Assembly (NCBI GenBank): GCA_045639525.1
Contig: JAZUDI010000023.1
Location: 1 to 60,374, forward strand
Direction of reading: 5' to 3'
From: UBA1181 sp045639525
GTDB taxonomy: Bacteria; Bacteroidota; Bacteroidia; Bacteroidales; Paludibacteraceae
Length of the DNA: 60,374 bases
Shown: piece after piece, positions 52,446 to 60,374 of the stretch
Numbering within the stretch: position 1 is the first letter of the stretch
How the letters are laid out: each line of letters opens with the position of its first letter
Made by a program: the position numbers and the translations under genes
Notes under the pieces: model-generated
Database searches by the model: none
Told to the model about the DNA's origin: nothing
The model's input: the letters and a program-made list of their open reading frames with translations, nothing else

Positions 52446-53102
52446 TTATTTCAATTTCAAAGCGGCAGTGTTGTTCTTGATGAAATCATTCTCCAAGTCG
52501 CGGAGTTTGTTCTCGTTCTTGATCACTTCCTGCTTTGACTTCTCCAAATCAGCCTTAGCCTTTTCGATGTTCGCCAAATCCTTTTGGTATCCACCGCGGA
52601 TATCCTTGATCTGCTCGTCGGAAATGATGCGTACGGCGTGCATGAAGTTGCCATTGAATACTGGGTCTGTGCTGCTGGCGATCATCACACCTCTGTCTGG
52701 CATAACGGTGATGAAGTTGAATGTGCCATCCTCGTTGATGTGTTGAACGATACCCATTGTGTTGATCTCCTTTGGATTCAATGCGTTGGAGAAGAATACA
52801 ACGTCTCCTCTCTTCATCTTCTTAGGAGCGGTGATCTTTTTGCTGTAAGAACCCAATGCGCTTTGGTCTCCAGGTACGTCGATACCCACTTGTCTGAATG
52901 CGAAATTCACCAAACCCGGATTGTCGTAAGCGTCCTCGCCGCTTGCGCCAGCCGCATAAGGTTTTTGTTGTTGGTTCAATACGGTTGCCATCATAGCGTC
53001 GATGGTCGAACATGGTGCATTCATCACGTCTGCTCTTGTAGCGGCGAATGCGGAAGTGCAAGCCATTAGGGCTGCAGCCAAAATCACATTACATTTCATC
53101 AT
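52446..53102 (-). CDS. Exported NlpC/P60-like pseudoenzyme with C-terminal coiled coil
   Basis: 218 aa. Signal peptide (1-20). Residues about 33-160 follow the NlpC/P60 (C40) layout: 'PYAAG', 'GLVNFAFRQVGIDVP', 'MKRGDVVFFSN', 'MGIVQHI'. The catalytic Cys motif DCSG reads DNPG (60-63) and the His of HVGI reads TMGI (115-118), so both essential residues appear lost. The last 55 residues are a charged coiled coil. NlpC/P60 enzymes cut peptidoglycan stem peptides; this protein may bind wall peptide or regulate a real hydrolase instead. Own terminator; separated by 152 nt from the Nudix gene upstream. Confidence 0.75.
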   Translation of the reverse strand: MMKCNVILAAALMACTSAFAATRADVMNAPCSTIDAMMATVLNQQQKPYAAGASGEDAYDNPGLVNFAFRQVGIDVPGDQSALGSYSKKITAPKKMKRGDVVFFSNALNPKEINTMGIVQHINEDGTFNFITVMPDRGVMIASSTDPVFNGNFMHAVRIISDEQIKDIRGGYQKDLANIEKAKADLEKSKQEVIKNENKLRDLENDFIKNNTAALKLK

Positions 53103-53254
53103 ATATTCCTTTTTGTAGTTAATTATATTGGGGGGACTTCAATACCCCGTTTTTTTTATTTAACATATCCTCGAGACGCGAAATTACGCTTTTTCGCGTG
53201 AATAACCATATGTTTATGGTTGGAAAATCGTGACTCTATTTGTCCGCAGAGCGG

Positions 53255-53995
53255 TTAGAACTCCAATCTGAAATTCTTCAAGGTCTTCATCTCCTCATAT
53301 TTTTGCGGGATGAATCTCCATTTTTTGTTCTTGGACCTGCCACTTTTGACACCTTCTCCCTTTGAACCTTGTGCGGATGACGCCTTCTTCTCGTTGGATG
53401 GTGACTCTTCCAAAATGCCCAACTGGATGATCTTCTTTTGAAAGTTGCGTCGGTCGAACTTTACGCCGAGGATCGATTCGTAGAGACGTTGCAGATCCGG
53501 CATGGAGAACTCCTTCTCCAAAAGGTCGAATCCGATTGGCTCGAAATGGATCTTCTCCTTCAAGGCGATCAAGGCCTTTCGGAATATGTAATCGTGGTCG
53601 AAGGCCAACCTTGGGATGTCGTTCAATTTGAACCAACGGGCCTCGGATGCGTCGTCTCCGCCGATTACCTCCGATTTTTTCACCAAGGCGAAGTAGGCGA
53701 TGGTGATCACACGCTCTCTGGGATCCCTATCCACCTCTGTGAAGGTGTGGAATTGCTCCAAGTGTTCGGGCGTCAAGTCGGTCTCCTCTTTGAGTTCCCT
53801 CAGTGCGCATTGTTCCGCGGATTCGTCCATTTTTAGAAATCCGCCAGGGAATGCCCATGCCCCTTTGAATGGCTCCACGCCTCTTTGCACAAGTAGCACA
53901 TTCAACTCTTTCCCGTCGAAACAGAAAATCACGCAATCTGTGGTGACTGCGGGGTGCGGGTGTTTGTAACAGTATGCTGTCTCTTTCTCACTCAT
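53255..53995 (-). CDS. Nudix hydrolase with C-terminal winged helix (NrtR-like)
   Basis: 246 aa. The Nudix box is complete: G-x5-E-x7-REL-x-EE from 'GGFLKMDESAEQCALRELKEET', so hydrolase activity is possible. After the Nudix fold (about 10-150) comes a winged-helix segment ('FSMPDLQRLYESIL', 'DRRNFQKKI') as in NrtR-type regulators that sense ADP-ribose or related nucleotides, then a basic Ser/Lys tail. NrtR proteins have usually lost catalysis and control NAD or sugar genes; here catalytic residues remain. It follows the ABC exporter gene by 23 nt, so they are co-transcribed. Regulatory target unknown. Confidence 0.88.
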   Translation of the reverse strand: MSEKETAYCYKHPHPAVTTDCVIFCFDGKELNVLLVQRGVEPFKGAWAFPGGFLKMDESAEQCALRELKEETDLTPEHLEQFHTFTEVDRDPRERVITIAYFALVKKSEVIGGDDASEARWFKLNDIPRLAFDHDYIFRKALIALKEKIHFEPIGFDLLEKEFSMPDLQRLYESILGVKFDRRNFQKKIIQLGILEESPSNEKKASSAQGSKGEGVKSGRSKNKKWRFIPQKYEEMKTLKNFRLEF

Positions 53996-54018
53996 AATCT
54001 ATCTGGTATTTGACAGTT

Positions 54019-55818
54019 TTATTTGTTGTCTCCTTCAATCGTTCTGGAGATCTTTTCGATATTCAAACTTCTTGCGGAGGCGTCTACGATCTCTTTGTAG
54101 ATACCGCCTTGTTTGTAAACCTCATCCGGGTTTCCGCCTTGCTCCACACGTCCATTCTTCAACGCATAGATAATGTCGCTGTCGATGATTTGTGAAATGC
54201 TGTGCGAAATGATGATGACGGTTCTATTCTTCTTGATGGCGTCGATGCTGTTCTTGATCTGTTCCGTGGCGATGGCGTCCAAGCTTGCGGTTGGCTCGTC
54301 GAGGAAGATGATCGGTGGATTTTTCAGGAACATGCGCGCGATCGCGATGCGTTGTTGCTGACCTCCGGAAAGGAGTGTGGCCTTGCTGTCGAATTGGTTA
54401 GGCAACGCCATGACTTGGTCGTAAAGATAGGCTTTCTTCGCGGCTTCGTGAACCTCCTCGATGGTGGCGTTCGGGTTTCCGTAGAGGATGTTCTCCGCGA
54501 TGCTGCCGTCGAAGATGTGGTTCTTCTGAAGCACCAATCCGATGTTGTCGCGAAGGAACTTCGTGTCGTATTCACTGATGTCCACACCGTCCAATTTGAT
54601 GCTTCCGCAGTCTGGCGTATAGAACTTGTCCAATAGGTTGACGATGGTGCTTTTGCCTGCTCCGGAGAGTCCGACGAATGCGGTGATCTTCCCGCTCTCC
54701 ACCTTCATGTTGATGTTATGGAGCGCCTTTGTTCCGTTAGGGTAGGTGAAGTCCACACCTGAAATCTCGAAGTCGCCCTTGATGTGGTCTGGCTTGTAGG
54801 ATCCGGTAGGTTCCACCTCATTGTCGGACTTCAATATGTCGAAGAATCCCTCCGCGTAGATGAGCGCGTCGTTCATGTCGTCGTAAATACGGTGCAGTTG
54901 GTGGATGGGTGCCACGACATTGTTGAACAACATGACGTGGTACATGATTTTTCCGATGCTCATGCCAGGGTAGTCGTCCAATACCAAGTAGGCGGTGAGG
55001 ATGATGATCAATACTGTTCCGATCTGTTGCATGAAGCTTTTGAGGCCTTCGAAGAGGAAGCTGATTTTCCTTGTCTCGGTTTGGTTGTTGGTCACCTGGT
55101 TTTGTATCTCCAACTGTTTGTCGCCCTCGATACGCTCCCTATTGAACGATTTGATGACGTTGATGGATTCGATGATGTTCATGATGCCGTGGCTCTTCAA
55201 CTCACGGTATTGGCGCATGTCGCGGCGCCAGTTCTTCAACTTTTGGGTCTGTTTGTAGGTGATGAAGAAGTAGATCGGCATGATGCATAGCGCGGTAAGT
55301 CCCACCCAAACATTGGCCTTGAACATCAGTATCAACGCCAAAATCGCACTGGTGAAGAGCGGTAGAAGGTCTATGAAGAAGTTCTGCACAGTTCTGGATA
55401 GGCTGGCCACGCCTTGGTCGATACGGGTTTGTAGTTTACCCGCTTCGTTGTTGTTGGCGGTGAAGAAGGCGATGCGGAAAGTGAGCACCTTCTCAATGAC
55501 AGCCTGCGCCAAATCTTTGGAGACATAGATGCGCATCTTCTCGCCGAAGAATCGCTGCGCGAAGGTGATGACGGCCGATAAGACCTCCTTGCCCAACAGG
55601 ACAATGGCCACGAAAGAGACGATTTTCACCGCCTCGGCGCCCCATTTTCCGCCAGCTTGCAGATGCGAGTTGATGGAATCGACGGTCCAGTCCAAGACAA
55701 TCGCGTTTACCTGTGCCATGAGAGAACCGATGAGCGTCAGCAGTAATGTCGCCAAAACCAACCATTTGTATGGCATCACAAATGGTTTTATGCTCTTAAA
55801 TAATTGTATTAGTCCCAT
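54019..55818 (-). CDS. ABC exporter, fused membrane and ATPase domains
   Basis: 599 aa from the ATG at 55818, three codons after an alternative ATG that lies near the promoter. Six membrane helices (about 15-315) precede the ATPase domain with Walker A 'GLSGAGKST' (near 382), signature 'LLSGGQQQRIAIARMF', Walker B 'IIFLDEPTASLD' and the H-loop 'IIISHS'. A homodimeric type IV exporter of the MsbA/multidrug class. Substrate is unknown: lipid A core, a lipid or a drug are all possible. It heads an operon with the Nudix gene and is divergent from yidC. Confidence 0.93.
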   Translation of the reverse strand: MGLIQLFKSIKPFVMPYKWLVLATLLLTLIGSLMAQVNAIVLDWTVDSINSHLQAGGKWGAEAVKIVSFVAIVLLGKEVLSAVITFAQRFFGEKMRIYVSKDLAQAVIEKVLTFRIAFFTANNNEAGKLQTRIDQGVASLSRTVQNFFIDLLPLFTSAILALILMFKANVWVGLTALCIMPIYFFITYKQTQKLKNWRRDMRQYRELKSHGIMNIIESINVIKSFNRERIEGDKQLEIQNQVTNNQTETRKISFLFEGLKSFMQQIGTVLIIILTAYLVLDDYPGMSIGKIMYHVMLFNNVVAPIHQLHRIYDDMNDALIYAEGFFDILKSDNEVEPTGSYKPDHIKGDFEISGVDFTYPNGTKALHNINMKVESGKITAFVGLSGAGKSTIVNLLDKFYTPDCGSIKLDGVDISEYDTKFLRDNIGLVLQKNHIFDGSIAENILYGNPNATIEEVHEAAKKAYLYDQVMALPNQFDSKATLLSGGQQQRIAIARMFLKNPPIIFLDEPTASLDAIATEQIKNSIDAIKKNRTVIIISHSISQIIDSDIIYALKNGRVEQGGNPDEVYKQGGIYKEIVDASARSLNIEKISRTIEGDNK

Positions 55819-55844
55819 AATATGCAAATGTATATTATTTTTTT

Positions 55845-55860
55845 TACCTTTGCAAAATTA
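55845..55860. promoter_or_regulatory. Bidirectional -7 element (yidC / ABC exporter)
   Basis: TACCTTTG on the plus strand (55845-55852) directly abuts CAAAATTA, i.e. TAATTTTG on the minus strand (55853-55860). This is the same TAnnTTTGCAAAnnTA layout as at 40551. A second minus-strand match, TACATTTG (55825-55832), is less well placed. Confidence 0.7.
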
Positions 55861-55956
55861 AAAAATGGGTTCAGACGTTTGAGGAGACGCGTCGCCATAA
55901 GGTTGAAATTATTAAGAAGAAATAAAAGAAGAATATTAAATTTAATAAAACATAAA

Positions 55957-57978
55957 ATGGATAAGAATACGATTACAGGTTTCGCCCTGATGTTTGCTAT
56001 CCTATTTGGATTCTCTTATTTTAACAGACCCTCTAAGGAGCAGTTAGAGGCTCGTCGACACTACCAGGATTCTATTCGTCAAGCTGAGGATGACAGACGT
56101 CAGGCTGAATTGTCCGCCAAACTGTTCAACGACTCCATCGCGGCTTTGTCTGAGGGCGATTCCCTCAAACAGGTAAAATCTTCGGAGAAATATGGCGAGT
56201 TCCGCGCGGGTGGTATGAACGCCAAGCGTGATGTGACGTTGGAGAATGATTTGGTGAAGATCAAATTCTCCACATTGGGCGCTCAAGCCCAGTGCGTCGT
56301 GCTCAAGAAGTTTGAGGCTCAAAACAGAAACGAGTTGTCTCTCTTTGGCGAGGAGGATGCGAAGTTTGATTTGGAATTGCACACTGCCAGCAATCGTATC
56401 TTGCATACCGCTGACATGAATTTCGCGGTGGCCTCTTCCAATGACACCTCTGTTGTCTTCTCTTTGGCCTCTTCCCATGGTGGTAGCCTCGATTTCCGAT
56501 ATGTTCTCCCTAAAGATAGTTATATGCTTCAATTCTCGGTTGAGGCGAATGGCTTGGCGGGCTCGTTGGATGGCTCGATGAATAAACTCATCGCTTCTTG
56601 GGTGATGGATATTCCTCAACAGGAAAAGGGCCGTGAGTTCGAGGATCGTTACGCGCAGTTGTATTTCTACACGCCTGAGGATGGCCGTGACTATTTGAGC
56701 GAGAATGGTAATGACGAGAAGTCGGTTGAGGATCCTGTCCGTTGGGTCGCTTTCAAAGATCAATATTTCTCAAGTATCCTCATCGCGGATGGTAATCTGA
56801 TGGAGAATACGGCGTTGAAGTCCTCTTCATTGCGTGACTCCCTTCACCTAAAGAAGTATATGATGCAGACAGAGGTGCCGTTTGCGACAGGAAAGGCCAA
56901 TTTCAGATTCTTCTATGGTCCGAACAGCTACAAATTGTTGAAGTCGTATAACAAGGGAACCAGTGGCGACGAGAAGTTGAATTTGCACCGTTTGCTTACC
57001 CTCGGCTTCTCTTTGATCCGTTGGGTGAACCAATTTTTCATCATTCCGTTGTTTGACTTCCTTGGCTCTGTAGTCGGTAATTATGGTTTGGTGATTCTTT
57101 TGCTGACCATTGTGGTGAAACTGTTCTTGACTCCGTTCACTTACAAATCATACCTATCATCCGCGAAGATGAGGGTTTTGAAGCCTGAAATCGATGCGTT
57201 GAACGCGCAGTATGCGAATGAATCCCCAATGGTTAGAAGCCAAAAAGTCCAAGACTTCTACAAAGATGCCGGTGTGAATCCGGCGGGAGGATGCCTTCCG
57301 ATGTTGCTCTCCATGCCGTTCTTGATGGCGGTTTATTTCTTCATCCCTTTGGCGATTGAGTTGAGACATGTCCCATTCCTTTGGGCAGAAGACCTCTCTT
57401 CTTATGACGCGATCATCCACTGGGGATATGACTTGCCGTTGATCGGCGACCACTTGAGCCTCTTCTGTGTATTGTTTACCGTGGTGAATGTCATCTATAC
57501 AAAGTTCAATATGCAGATGAACGCGAATTCCTCTATGGCTGGTGGAGAGGCGATGGAGCAGCAAATGAAGATGATGAAGTACATGATGTATTTGATGCCG
57601 ATCATGTTCTTCTTCTGGTTCAACAAAATCGCTTCAGGTTTGACCTACTACTATTTCATCTCTTTGCTCTTGTCTATTATCCAAACATTGGTGATCCGTA
57701 AGTCTATCAATGAGAAGAAGTTGTTGGCTGATATTGAGGAGCATCGTAAGGCAAGACTTACCGAGAAGCAGTCGAGAGAAAAGGCTGAGCGTGCGAATAA
57801 ACAAACTGGTTCCGAGGTGATCAGCGCGATCGACAGTACAATGGCTGAAGTGGAAGACAATTCTTTCATGGGTCGTTTGAGAAAAAAGGCGATGGATTTC
57901 CAAAACCAGATGGCCGAGGCCCAAAAGCAGGCCGAGGAGATGAGGAAGAACCAGAATGGGGGAAATGATAAGAAATAA
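55957..57978 (+). CDS. yidC: Membrane protein insertase YidC
   Basis: 673 aa from the ATG at 55957. N-terminal membrane anchor (about 6-22), a large periplasmic beta domain (about 55-345), then the Oxa1-type five-helix core with 'LTPFTYKSYLSSAKM', 'VQDFYKDAGVNPAGGCLPMLLSMPF', and a charged C-terminal tail (about 600-673). YidC inserts and folds inner-membrane proteins, alone or with SecYEG. Followed after 9 nt by a symporter gene. The leader of about 100 nt is A-rich without clear structure. Confidence 0.97.
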   Translation: MDKNTITGFALMFAILFGFSYFNRPSKEQLEARRHYQDSIRQAEDDRRQAELSAKLFNDSIAALSEGDSLKQVKSSEKYGEFRAGGMNAKRDVTLENDLVKIKFSTLGAQAQCVVLKKFEAQNRNELSLFGEEDAKFDLELHTASNRILHTADMNFAVASSNDTSVVFSLASSHGGSLDFRYVLPKDSYMLQFSVEANGLAGSLDGSMNKLIASWVMDIPQQEKGREFEDRYAQLYFYTPEDGRDYLSENGNDEKSVEDPVRWVAFKDQYFSSILIADGNLMENTALKSSSLRDSLHLKKYMMQTEVPFATGKANFRFFYGPNSYKLLKSYNKGTSGDEKLNLHRLLTLGFSLIRWVNQFFIIPLFDFLGSVVGNYGLVILLLTIVVKLFLTPFTYKSYLSSAKMRVLKPEIDALNAQYANESPMVRSQKVQDFYKDAGVNPAGGCLPMLLSMPFLMAVYFFIPLAIELRHVPFLWAEDLSSYDAIIHWGYDLPLIGDHLSLFCVLFTVVNVIYTKFNMQMNANSSMAGGEAMEQQMKMMKYMMYLMPIMFFFWFNKIASGLTYYYFISLLLSIIQTLVIRKSINEKKLLADIEEHRKARLTEKQSREKAERANKQTGSEVISAIDSTMAEVEDNSFMGRLRKKAMDFQNQMAEAQKQAEEMRKNQNGGNDKK

Positions 57979-57987
57979 ACTCCTCGT

Positions 57988-59409
57988 ATGGTAATTGCGG
58001 TTTTAATTGCCTATTTATGTGTATTGGTGCTCGTCTCGAAACGGACGGGCGGAAATGATAGCGACGCCGATTTCTTCTTGGGGAATCGGCGTTCGCCTTG
58101 GTGGGCGGTGGCCATTGGTATGGTCGGCGCCTCTGTCTCTGGCGTCTCCTTTGTCTCTGTGCCGGGTTGGGTGCCATCCACCTCCTTCACCTATATGCAG
58201 ATGGTGTTGGGATTCCTGCTGGGCTATGTGGTGGTGACTTATGTTCTGCTTCCTATCTATTACAAGTCGGGTAGCGTCTCGATCTATTCGGTTCTCTCCG
58301 CCCGATTGGGTGGAGTGGGGCGTCTGACGGGAGCGATATTCTTTCTGATCAATAAGTTGCTGGGCGCCTCTGTCAAGTTTTATGTGGCCGTCTTCGTCCT
58401 ATTCCAGATGGCGGACCTGCATTGGCTTCCCTATCCGTTTTTTGTGGTGCTGTGTCTTCTCTTTGTCTATCTATATACCTATAAGAGCGGAATTAAAGCG
58501 GTGGTGTGGACCGACCTTTTGCAGACGTTGGTCATGGTGCTTACGCTGGTGCTTCTGCTTCGTGCGGTGCTTGCCGCCATGGGGATGGACTTCGTGGAGG
58601 GTATCCGTTTCGTGAAAGAGTCATCCTATTCCCAGATCTTCCAGTGGGAGGATTGGAGTAGCCGTAACTACTTCTGGAAGCAGTTTATCAGTGGAGCCTT
58701 CGTTGTGGTGGTGATGACTGGCTTGGACCAGGATATGATCCAGAAGAATCTTTCGTGCCGCTCTTTGCGTGAGGCGCAGCGTAATATGATGTCCTATGCC
58801 TTTATCTTTATCCCGGTTAATCTGCTCTTCTTGATGTTGGGATTATTGATCGCCTCCCATTATGGGATGGATCATCTGCCTGCCGTTGGTGACAGGTTGT
58901 TGCCCTATTTCGTGAAGGAGTCCGGCACTTTGGCGATGCTCTGTTTCTCCGTGGGTATGTTGGCCTCCTCGCTCTCCAGCGTCGATTCGGCGATGACGGC
59001 GATGACCACCTCGTTCCTTAATGATGTATTGCGTAGGGAGGGGGAGCATAACGCATCGTTCCGCCACAAGATTCATTTGGGTGTGGCGGCCTGTGTGGGT
59101 GTATTGGTGGTGCTTTTGGATTTTGTGCGCAACAACCACGCCATTGATTTGATTTATCAGTTGGTCTCCTATCTATACGGCCCGTTGTTGGGAATGTTCG
59201 CGTTCTGCTTTTTCCATAAAAGAGCTTGTCTGGAGAGCCGATGGGTGGCTGTGGTGGCTCTCTTGTCGCCGATTCTCTCCTATTGGGTATCAATAAAAAT
59301 TCGTACCGCATTCTCTTACGAGATGGGGTACGAACTCTTACTTTTAAATGGTCTACTGACCTATGTGGGGATTCTCCTGATCTCCCTTATTTCAAACAGA
59401 AAGATTTGA
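57988..59409 (+). CDS. Sodium:solute symporter (SSS family)
   Basis: 473 aa with about 13 membrane helices. 'DADFFLGNRRSPWWAVAIGMVGASVSGVSF' at the start is the classic SSS helix 1 region, and 'SLSSVDSAMTAMTTSF' holds residues of the Na2-type sodium site. The family moves sugars, amino acids, sialic acid, proline or vitamins with Na+; substrate is not readable. 9 nt after yidC, so co-transcribed, though with no obvious functional link. Its 3' end overlaps the convergent lipoprotein gene by 23 nt. Confidence 0.92.
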   Translation: MVIAVLIAYLCVLVLVSKRTGGNDSDADFFLGNRRSPWWAVAIGMVGASVSGVSFVSVPGWVPSTSFTYMQMVLGFLLGYVVVTYVLLPIYYKSGSVSIYSVLSARLGGVGRLTGAIFFLINKLLGASVKFYVAVFVLFQMADLHWLPYPFFVVLCLLFVYLYTYKSGIKAVVWTDLLQTLVMVLTLVLLLRAVLAAMGMDFVEGIRFVKESSYSQIFQWEDWSSRNYFWKQFISGAFVVVVMTGLDQDMIQKNLSCRSLREAQRNMMSYAFIFIPVNLLFLMLGLLIASHYGMDHLPAVGDRLLPYFVKESGTLAMLCFSVGMLASSLSSVDSAMTAMTTSFLNDVLRREGEHNASFRHKIHLGVAACVGVLVVLLDFVRNNHAIDLIYQLVSYLYGPLLGMFAFCFFHKRACLESRWVAVVALLSPILSYWVSIKIRTAFSYEMGYELLLLNGLLTYVGILLISLISNRKI

Positions 59410-59893
59410 CGATGTGCTCTGCGGTGTCTTTCTCCGCTTTGTCGGCTGCGGCGCACTCCACACCGTAAAATAGATTGTCTTTGAAAGCCAACTTCATGAG
59501 CGACTCGTAGAAAGTGGAGTTCTCGCTCTCTTTTTCGCCACTGGTGAAGTGGAGGATGATGGCGCCGTCGTCGGTGTTCTCCCTCTTCTGCAATTGGAAG
59601 TTGATGATGCTCTCTTCGAAATCTTTGATTCTGGAATCCGTGAAAGCCTCCAGTGTCCTCTCGTTTTCAGGCACGCTGTCGAGAAGTCTGGTCCTGACGG
59701 CAATCATTTGTCCACCTTCGGCTCCATAAGCGGCGAAAGGAACCACTTCGAAGGCGTTCTCCACCGATTCCCAGGTCTTAGGGTACTCTATGTGAAAAGC
59801 TTGGTTGTCGTAAGCCGTGTAGGCGTTCTCCTTTTTACATCCTGAGATGAAGATGGTTAGTGCGGCGGATGCCAATAATGCCTTGTTTCTCAT
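59387..59893 (-). CDS. PsbP-like lipoprotein of unknown function
   Basis: 168 aa from the ATG at 59893, which gives a lipoprotein signal peptide with lipobox ISGC (Cys 19). A start at 59944 is ruled out by the promoter box there. The mature domain ('FHIEYPKTWE', then alternating strands and helices) resembles small PsbP/MOG1-like folds; this is a weak call. Monocistronic; its end overlaps the symporter gene tail to tail. Confidence 0.75.
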   Translation of the reverse strand: MRNKALLASAALTIFISGCKKENAYTAYDNQAFHIEYPKTWESVENAFEVVPFAAYGAEGGQMIAVRTRLLDSVPENERTLEAFTDSRIKDFEESIINFQLQKRENTDDGAIILHFTSGEKESENSTFYESLMKLAFKDNLFYGVECAAADKAEKDTAEHIVKSFCLK

Positions 59894-59941
59894 ATCTGTC
59901 AATTTTGTTATTCCTCTATTCTTGGTAATTGCTCTGATACG

Positions 59942-59949
59942 CAAAGATA
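59942..59949 (-). promoter_or_regulatory. -7 promoter element of the PsbP-like lipoprotein
   Basis: Minus strand TATCTTTG, exact consensus, giving a leader of about 42 nt to the ATG at 59893. Confidence 0.6.
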
Positions 59950-59961
59950 TGAATTTTATGT

Positions 59962-59998
59962 AAAAAAAGAAGATTCGCCCAGAATTGGACGAATCTTC
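59962..59998 (-). terminator. Leftward terminator without an assigned gene
   Basis: A 9-bp stem (GAAGATTCG / CGAATCTTC, 12-nt loop) followed on the minus strand by a run of seven U. It terminates a leftward transcript coming from the right, where no convincing gene was found. Confidence 0.8.
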
Positions 59999-60087
59999 GT
60001 ATGGACGTCTGCCGTCCCCTGATATACTTTAAATATAGGCGACAAAAAAACAATAGTCATGTAGAACTCATTGATTGATATATAGTT

Positions 60088-60333
60088 TTATACTATCAGT
60101 TCTCTTTTGTTTGCCGTCTTGTCAATCTCTTGCGAGATGAAACTTTTTGCAGTCTTTGTTCCCATTTCCTGACTACAATATAAGGTTAAAATCTCTGATA
60201 CGCAACTAATTTTAGAACAAAATTCCTTGTTGGGACACGGTTCTTTCATTTGAAACAAAAATTTTCTTCTTTTATTTTTGCATACCTTGGGTATTATGCG
60301 ATTTTTCCAAGGAAAATCTATACATTTGCACAC
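60088..60333 (-). CDS. Possible small Cys-rich protein (doubtful)
   Basis: 81-codon reading frame, rich in Cys, Lys and Ser, with no signal peptide, membrane helix or known motif. It is the only frame between the window edge and the leftward terminator at 59962-59998, whose existence argues for some leftward transcript. No -7 box precedes its ATG, and the composition looks like AT-rich non-coding DNA. Treat as unproven. Confidence 0.2.
   Translation of the reverse strand: MCKCIDFPWKNRIIPKVCKNKRRKFLFQMKEPCPNKEFCSKISCVSEILTLYCSQEMGTKTAKSFISQEIDKTANKRELIV
60273..60328 (+). promoter_or_regulatory. Rightward promoter region with inverted repeat at window edge
   Basis: Two plus-strand -7 matches, TATTTTTG (60273-60280) and TACATTTG (60321-60328), flank an inverted repeat CCTTGG (60285-60290) / CCAAGG (60307-60312). 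The second promoter would drive a gene beyond the right edge; the inverted repeat could be an operator. The rest of 59999-60272 shows no other feature. Confidence 0.45.
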
Positions 60334-60374
60334 AGCAGTGCCGAAGCACCGCTCGTTAGTGTTTCTCCTTTGAC

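Noticed and set aside
53125..53165. G-run/C-run followed by a long T run upstream of the NlpC/P60-like gene
   Set aside because: The stem would be only 4 bp with a long loop, and no rightward gene precedes it; not called a terminator.
1..60374. tRNA, rRNA, tmRNA, riboswitch or insertion sequence
   Set aside because: No T-loop-like GGTTCGAATCC segments, rRNA-like conserved blocks, transposase frames or terminal inverted repeats were recognised when reading the sequence. A covariance-model scan could still find a diverged RNA.

Overview
The window is a chromosomal segment of a Bacteroidota bacterium, most likely an anaerobic member of Bacteroidales from a fibre-degrading or gut-type habitat. 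Reasons: a set of type IX secretion system (T9SS) genes (sprA/sov, sprE/porW, porX, gldJ), a cellulase ending in a T9SS sorting domain, many promoters of the Bacteroidota form TAnnTTTG, and gene neighbourhoods typical of the group (sprA-ruvA, folP-cdaA, gldJ-murF, a glycogen debranching/synthesis/GH57 cluster). I saw no rRNA, tRNA, CRISPR array or insertion sequence. The DNA is mostly ordinary core chromosome. The left 2.2 kb is the only clear accessory piece.

Layout. 1-2.2 kb: an AbiE-type (type IV) toxin-antitoxin pair, AT-richer than the rest. 2.3-7.4 kb (-): sprE/porW and porX, a T9SS regulatory operon. 7.5-8.6 kb (-): a zinc-ribbon FHA protein and an HXXEE membrane protein. 8.7-13.3 kb (-): glycogen operon (debranching enzyme, glycogen synthase-like GT, GH57 protein with an apparently missing catalytic Asp). 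13.5-18.3 kb (+): RluA-type pseudouridine synthase, Xaa-Pro aminopeptidase, a TlpA-like thioredoxin and a gamma-carbonic anhydrase. 18.4-27.0 kb (-): ruvA, the giant T9SS translocon sprA and a small membrane protein. 27.1-30.9 kb (-): a probably strongly expressed small lipoprotein, yebC, then folP-cdaA-lolD. 31-34.9 kb (+): gldJ, then murF and two small membrane proteins. 34.8-43.7 kb: nadB (-), a lipoprotein, a nucleoside kinase, a TonB-domain protein, dprA (-), rbfA, a LolC/E-type permease and trkH. 43.8-45.6 kb (-): GH5 cellulase with a Gln/Gly repeat linker, a lectin-like domain and a T9SS signal. 45.9-50.2 kb (+): a very large 2-hydroxyacyl-CoA dehydratase activase-like protein. 50.2-52.3 kb (-): a three-gene operon of membrane and coiled-coil proteins, one PspA/ESCRT-III-like. 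52.4-55.8 kb (-): an NlpC/P60-like protein lacking its catalytic residues, a Nudix/winged-helix protein and an ABC exporter. 55.9-59.4 kb (+): yidC and a sodium:solute symporter. 59.4-59.9 kb (-): a small lipoprotein.

How the parts fit. T9SS functions appear at four separated places: energy and regulation (SprE, PorX), the outer-membrane channel (SprA), the lipoprotein GldJ, and one exported substrate (the cellulase). Cell-envelope building (MurF, YidC, LolD, the LolC/E-like permease, c-di-AMP synthase CdaA) surrounds them. The least described parts are the PspA-like operon at 50.2-52.3 kb, the NlpC/P60 pseudoenzyme, and two divergent promoters built as a 16-bp unit in which opposing -7 boxes abut (TAnnTTTG followed by CAAAnnTA).
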